From: a virus
Length of the DNA stretch: 64,000 bases
Reading direction: 5' to 3' (one strand)
Virus record (IMG/VR): IMGVR_UViG_3300036985_002432
Coordinates: 1 to 64,000 of that record
Positions within the stretch are counted from its first letter, which is position 1. Every line of letters begins with the position of its first letter. A program made the translations under genes and the position numbers. Below the pieces are notes generated by a model. The model did not search any database and was not told the DNA's origin. It saw nothing but the letters and a program-made list of their open reading frames with translations. Shown here one piece after another: positions 61,701 through 64,000 of this stretch.

Positions 61701-64000
61701 AATGAAATCAATTGCAATGTTCTTGCATTTTATTGAGATTCAAAAATACATTAAAGGTATTGGTGCAGTTATGCGTCAAGCAAATCCGGATACTAAAATA
61801 TCTAAGACTGTACAACAAATAAAAAAGAGAGATGCAAACTATGAGATTGCATTAGCATCATCAAAGTCTGATGAAGATCTATTAAAAGATTTAAAAGAAA
61901 AATCTATCTTAAGTTCATTCTATCTTAATGATTTATCAATTGATATTATTGAACCATTATTTCCATTAAGATTAAATAAAGATATCTCACAATACATTAG
62001 TGATAGATTAACTTTAAGCAAATCTACAATAGCAAAGAAATTTGGTAAAGGTGCAGATGGACAAGAAAAGTTTAGTAGTCAGTTTAATAATGGAGTTATA
62101 CAGTATATTTTTCAAAATTACATGTCAAACTTTATTAATGCTAATGGAGATGTAGTTACTATACCTGATACCTACAGAAGTATGAAAGTTGTTAAAAGTA
62201 AAAATTTAACAAGAGGTATTGAAATAGTTAATGGTCAGATACTTATAGATGAAAAAACATTAGAAAAAGACTTTAAAGATAAACTATATATAAAAGAAGT
62301 AGAGGATACAAATAATTATGCAGCAAGAGGTTTACAACCTTTTACAATAGCAGATGATCCATTTCCATCACAGTCTTCTTATAATAGATATGTATTTGAA
62401 AGAGAGTTTTTAAGAACTAAATATCCAGAAGTAACAGAATTTTACTTAAATCAAAGAGCATTAACAAATGTATTTAATGCTAAAGCAATTATGGGTACAA
62501 ATGAGTACTCATATACTGATCAAGTAATGAGTATTATTAATTCATTTCCTAAATTAAAAGATAAATTTCCTGTGCTAGCTCAAATAGCACCTGCACCATA
62601 TAAAAATAAAGTTGGAGAAAATATTAAAGTACTTCAACTTAATGATAAGAAGATGGCAGTTGGTGAATTGGCAGAAATATATAATCAAAATCTTAAACAA
62701 CTTGCTGATGTAAATATTAGAAAAGTAAAAGATATAGTTGAGAATCAAAAAATTAGTGATGTATTTAAAGTATTCTCATTAATGATGATACATCAACATG
62801 GTGTTGGATTTAGTAAGTATGGTTTCCCTAAAATATTAGATGAAGCTATATATGTAGATGTAATGAGAAATGCTTCAACTAATTTTATGGCAAATCACAT
62901 TAATGCACCTACTCTAAATACTATATTTAATAAAGTTGTTAGTACTGATCAATTTCAAAACTATGTTGCTGCTCCTGCAGATTATAATAATCCAACAGCC
63001 GGAGTATATAGTAATGACATTACTACAGAAGTAAGAAATGAATTAAATAAATATAAAGATAATAATGAAGTTGGAAAAGTAACTGAATTATTTGCATCAT
63101 TAGAAGATATACATATATTACGTATACCAAAAGATGCAACTAATGGGTTGTATTTAGACAATGCTTATAATGTATATGCACCATTGAGTCCAGGTAACTT
63201 TAAAGAAGCAATTACTATGCTTGAAAGTATGGGAACTGATATAGATGCAATGCCAGATCTATTCTATGATTTTGCAAATGATATAGAAGTTAGTATATCT
63301 GATTTTTATGATATGATTAAACCTCAATTAGAAGGTGATCCTATTATTGAAGAAGTAGAAATAGGTATGACTACTGGTGTACCATTAGGTCTTAAACTTT
63401 CAATAGATAAGAAAGGTAAAGATCAAGGTAAAGCTGATTTAGTTAATGCTGTAATTTCATATCCAAATCCAAACACATCTAGTTATCAATATCTAGTAGA
63501 TGCTATGAACCAAAAAGTTCCGGTAAATGAACAAATTGTAAATGGTCCAGATGTAATAGCTATGGTATCTGTAAATGGTAATGGTAAAGCAACAGAAGAT
63601 CAAATTGAATATACTATATCACATGCACAAGAAATCTTGGATGCAGGTGGTACTATTATAATGGATTCAACTTTTGATGCTACTAGACCATGGAATAAAA
63701 CAGGTGAAGCATTAGTACAAGAAGGTATTGGAAACCCAACAGGTCAAACATCTTTAGGATATAACTATTGGGGACCTAATCCAGAACCTACTACTCAACC
63801 ATCTGCTAGTGTTAAACCTACTGTTAAGGATCTTTCCAGATGGGCTGATATAAAAGATGCTACAACACCTTATACAGATAAAGGTATTGTTGTAACAAGA
63901 GTCGGTACTACAGATAACCAATTTGGAAATCCTTTTATAGGTTCAAAACGTAGAGATAAGCAAGGTAATCTTGTAGAGTCTAAAGTAGATAACATTACTG
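52783..64000 (+). CDS. Giant virion RNA polymerase, partial (runs off the window)
   Basis: An open frame of at least 3,739 codons, from ATG 52783 past position 64000. It contains SGSDFDVDKLYFMM (Asp2525, Asp2527, Asp2529), the catalytic loop of the single-chain double-psi-barrel RNA polymerases of crAss-like phages (DFDID in the phi14:2 virion polymerase), preceded by IVVPSEIVAK as in that family. About residue 881, VYHEAWHGFSQLYL is a HExxH zincin motif followed by FEVEEMIAEDF, whose Glu may be a third ligand. Near the visible end, VIAMVSVNGNGKATEDQIEY and VVTRVGTTDNQFGNPF look like SLOG- or DUF4326-type segments. The expected role is ejection into the host and transcription of early genes. 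Fusion with a zincin is notable. Confidence 0.85.
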   Translation, partial: MINCALSTETVEKLYKNIFGHMQDAASKGNAFDVNKYIKHIFNGKADKSRPEIAAKIVQHIPRMVIDITNTDFFEVEDFVDLKVLHKLGQAFMNPNKGIQKIISDYTPTTDNKILKSVAETKLEEAFNIEEFDAEEGEFSERFKPYSSLTSTFQEFLAVDPTSKNITDVEQIDESKKIIYTTLSAIKETMNPQQTVADDLIYEGVSIKVKAIPLSSIPQAELDDYTRNLVVKSKSIKKQGTNLEGVTPTDNMVALVISNANGESLYFDSEGHISSKEEGGKLVYQFLRDARKKGNAYTVTDIYGKEDQILDPYEIAVNTYDKAIDGTFTNYYNSIKVSQQEDFKKIYEFKESVLKDKKGVLIPLLGISDGLPESITGSKLMLNKITSLSGVNRSTFKSIKTIQQSRGIFKKGYASIILNGNEFIVDRADVPSEIALQVSQVLTSKDFTFSERMDFYKQFFSNDLQATTRRHETAGKIENKEFWFNYSDETSQEQKQRNFLENSINLSQESVNNKTVDELAADAAAIYDVLMSGKGAKKRYPAKMNFNSDLLKDERYMTYNVDTNSIEFKDYIDFIKDLKTEISINSGDPGVFNTYMEFALPSKFLSTVDKVKEELKEDTSSDTKKVKDSIVEVLKESGGVIDADVASVKKGFYKVHYANFKVNVPGVTEEAKVYFHNKTALISVGGKTYQDPTWPKEGNLVRLVLKPELTIPSGEIITNVIEVFAVNEDGTQGAYLGSVAETEYNTKNETPKLEDEVEEQEVIASEEKETIPELEDAVILTSPIKPTSKTSRAASLLNQNIAGLDRSTKLSGDVTVEDVENANNWWNSSPLNKYITLDHAANLVNSDAFARFTVAGATLIDSNILGNISIYQKGSMVDVYHEAWHGFSQLYLTQKEKLKLYNDIREYKDKSGNTPYANKSFFEVEEMIAEDFRTYAKDPKTFKAKVPVQKTIFQKILDFLYKLFGGKINTKDVVVGNYPVSVTEMFDALYLASKDPSLLNKYSPSIDNVMWDLLNRGVEKVNDRDIDVLTKQEANLISNSIDSILSDYVDANHDARVSNGKEVTKSGTLVLLSEEKDADGITNRSKAYGYVKAVLEDKLDELNDELGTITDKSFSEIKTIEDLEGESIAVIRSKSGEDKYIFLNSQVENFNNLTPDIKQGERVKGEKYKGSIEIISDFYKHNNIIINDKNVSIIVVNDVRDAKAQFDNYVKGGAKDFVSIEIKEDGPVYTDLTSDQEDLLDNIRILQNTINNWGDEKSGVMKYHADNSRFDLIREKYIDVNYGDEELDEDGNIIDETDVTDGKDSAGIVDKAVGKKSAEQFAGKETLYIVKSLFKITNGKTVDNKLGFKELVDFNKIWGILLREVGGVKNREVAFNKLKEASVTYAPELKQLVEKKLPDPTKIKHTSEFNVSAAFWQDLSLSDIPYTQLTAFPVKEMLINEDTGYPESTITGFTMEVTDASIEPSNVIRGFQATFKTIQPEDNPYITKVDNITMLTKLNALVKNYEDKHNPGSLNIKGSLGFARSIGVYLDNLDEIKNELETNSEYYGLQYIYQIVKDLADIQAKPFGASADAQKVLRDFVIDPLAVLKSKIPKGVIKSLKGVEVYQKNILDRLAGLQAQFGLETKGKGVFNAAGDMVFPFVQDFSVSRKIDALNSVENLTDCWIKDEFKYMRYLNPTISSFTNYSQILKSVFNYETGKIDEGQKDRRNERSLDLSMVSGTQVAEFNEGTNTSDLDKSSKFLQEMHTMLKGGLQEFIRAAGKKTSIGVRVKGGLIKDKGKDSNLYVDVDMFDSEQTGDIYAANKILMPYIASEFERIQKFKNNREEFKKYTGYNRKVGGTKENPIYAGEVFTAFDKVLKEKTKELLLSEATVKGVNETPGGLTIYLRKNTELRQKIESDILEYFNEQTSSNLTNLVNNKYIDKSLIEKTNSPNLTEQEQEYMLVKAFTYNSWIHNFETVNLFIGEMSQFNHDKENLHKRNTGAQSGGRKILTDEWAQNFVNDVLNKKSYGVKLAKTLGEDYNQFFYDGTFNTAILKDVERPSIYLDDIEAGLRKDYALSLKGSGKSKEEIQEIIDNNIKKDRKAYEEMNEADGAGYITIDAYRTLKTLENNWSHKQEALYQDEINGREITSSQIEEFFPVYKLQNYGELANKTLAPVTAMHKFALSPLIPSEVKGSELEHLHKEMMRNNIQYATFESGSKVGNITSNGEPDQIFTDDTQTKLKDKLTLTKNTIYLEYLKNVTEVNNKFKGKITFPTQLRGLILDGLYEQGALAYDKHAALAKTYHDDVANYTELLKIELLDEIQWEEKNGKYTGEFTKLLSLVQKELSKRDMPEHLVKMIGVNDDGSLKTDLSLHLEADTIEKILLSVINKRLIKQKVKGEAFVQVPSSMYNGLWDTKANLKTATEAEKKKYLGSNNLPFYRPGENGNTDAMKIAIAFQGDFINLLNVKFNEEQIGTLERLNEAIKDDNWLNTGDNRKLITLSGARIPIQNLNSLEFAEVYHFMNPSAGNKIVVPSEIVAKSGSDFDVDKLYFMMPHIDGRGNYVKSSKTNTELSKELASLKGKLVTDKTAPNAKGLIGKQKAALENKIIETTAELLAIPENYASLVRPNDTYLLKLIADDIQKYVTEYNRYNVAHGETERVNAKDDTKRAISPSTTLEIGYNLDKHDKNMTAKAALGIDAQDNKQHPIWNSVGAKMPATYKESDFDDVTNTAVEGEDDYDVRLLVRHNTLINKKGQKVISLSHRYDQDNVRIADTRSHKMNGQLDAEADPWVADVQADLETTPVLNYLMNAGVPSKDAIYFVANPLVREYGLQQKLLKSTFSTIINKAVTEENFVQYKAADAVVTKFIPFGIQAQILSQIANIKIDKFLNKLKNNDTVYVNTSFKQPNWKEISVKELKALLNTDSKLYDKIAGLINKSTHSVYKASRSLITNGNYYYAAKIASEMAGIKPGQSFSTEDMISIVEKGAIKENQMKSIAMFLHFIEIQKYIKGIGAVMRQANPDTKISKTVQQIKKRDANYEIALASSKSDEDLLKDLKEKSILSSFYLNDLSIDIIEPLFPLRLNKDISQYISDRLTLSKSTIAKKFGKGADGQEKFSSQFNNGVIQYIFQNYMSNFINANGDVVTIPDTYRSMKVVKSKNLTRGIEIVNGQILIDEKTLEKDFKDKLYIKEVEDTNNYAARGLQPFTIADDPFPSQSSYNRYVFEREFLRTKYPEVTEFYLNQRALTNVFNAKAIMGTNEYSYTDQVMSIINSFPKLKDKFPVLAQIAPAPYKNKVGENIKVLQLNDKKMAVGELAEIYNQNLKQLADVNIRKVKDIVENQKISDVFKVFSLMMIHQHGVGFSKYGFPKILDEAIYVDVMRNASTNFMANHINAPTLNTIFNKVVSTDQFQNYVAAPADYNNPTAGVYSNDITTEVRNELNKYKDNNEVGKVTELFASLEDIHILRIPKDATNGLYLDNAYNVYAPLSPGNFKEAITMLESMGTDIDAMPDLFYDFANDIEVSISDFYDMIKPQLEGDPIIEEVEIGMTTGVPLGLKLSIDKKGKDQGKADLVNAVISYPNPNTSSYQYLVDAMNQKVPVNEQIVNGPDVIAMVSVNGNGKATEDQIEYTISHAQEILDAGGTIIMDSTFDATRPWNKTGEALVQEGIGNPTGQTSLGYNYWGPNPEPTTQPSASVKPTVKDLSRWADIKDATTPYTDKGIVVTRVGTTDNQFGNPFIGSKRRDKQGNLVESKVDNIT

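Noticed and set aside
1-64000. TAG stop-codon recoding as in some crAss-like phages
   Set aside because: TAG ends the portal, IHF-like, exonuclease and small Lys-rich genes in normal positions, with the next gene starting soon after, and no gene needs TAG read-through.
1-64000. CRISPR array, tRNA or rRNA genes, insertion sequence
   Set aside because: No regularly spaced repeats, no cloverleaf-like segments in the short intergenic gaps, and no transposase-like protein. The only mobile gene seen is the homing endonuclease.

Overview
This window looks like the late (packaging, virion assembly and ejection) half of a large crAss-like phage genome (Crassvirales) with a probable Bacteroidota host. 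The basis is the gene order and protein families: IHF-like protein, PD-(D/E)XK nuclease, large terminase, portal, scaffold-like protein, HK97-type capsid protein, Cys-rich fibre-like proteins, P22-like tail ring and stabilisation proteins, then a run of very large cargo proteins ending in a virion RNA polymerase with a DFDVD catalytic motif. The DNA is strongly AT-rich, every convincing gene is on the + strand, and Shine-Dalgarno sites are not evident ahead of genes, as in Bacteroidota. TAA, TGA and TAG all end genes, so there is no sign of the TAG recoding seen in some crAss-like phages.

Layout. 1-1140: holin-like membrane protein, CHAP/NlpC-like endolysin, two small proteins, terminator. 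1254-4445: small conserved proteins, IHF-like DNA-binding protein, zinc-cluster protein, nuclease, and a small-terminase candidate. 4467-12429: terL, portal, scaffold-like protein, major capsid protein, strong terminator. 12510-17411: a conserved structural protein, five small Lys/Gly-rich basic proteins, a conserved structural protein and a Dps-like helical protein. 17473-24337: an abundant virion protein, terminator, and five fibre-like or unusually Cys-rich proteins. 24435-25220: a DnaQ-type exonuclease between two terminators. 25282-32816: tail ring and stabilisation proteins. 32816-43231: three large low-complexity virion proteins, one with a zinc ribbon and a zincin motif. 43295-43930: a free-standing GIY-YIG homing endonuclease. 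43933-64000: cargo protein 1, giant cargo protein 2 with a PD-(D/E)XK nuclease motif, and a giant ORF of at least 3,739 codons (running off the window) with a zincin motif, the RNA polymerase DFDVD motif, and nucleotide-binding-like segments at its visible end.

How it works together (inference): terminase packages DNA through the portal into an HK97-fold capsid. The P22-like ring proteins build a short tail. The large proteins are probably packaged and ejected with the DNA, so that the virion RNA polymerase starts early transcription. Short peptide signatures recur across otherwise unrelated virion proteins (LP[KQ]AQxG, preceded in several cases by a GG; xxGG; and an acidic VEDI-type helix). 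They could be processing sites or packaging tags and are the most interesting unexplained feature here. Five hairpin terminators, an extended TATATT promoter-like motif ahead of at least seven genes, and AGTTTAAACT palindromes ahead of two or three transcription units outline the late transcription map. The largest gaps between genes are about 115 bases, and no tRNA, rRNA, CRISPR array or insertion sequence was seen.
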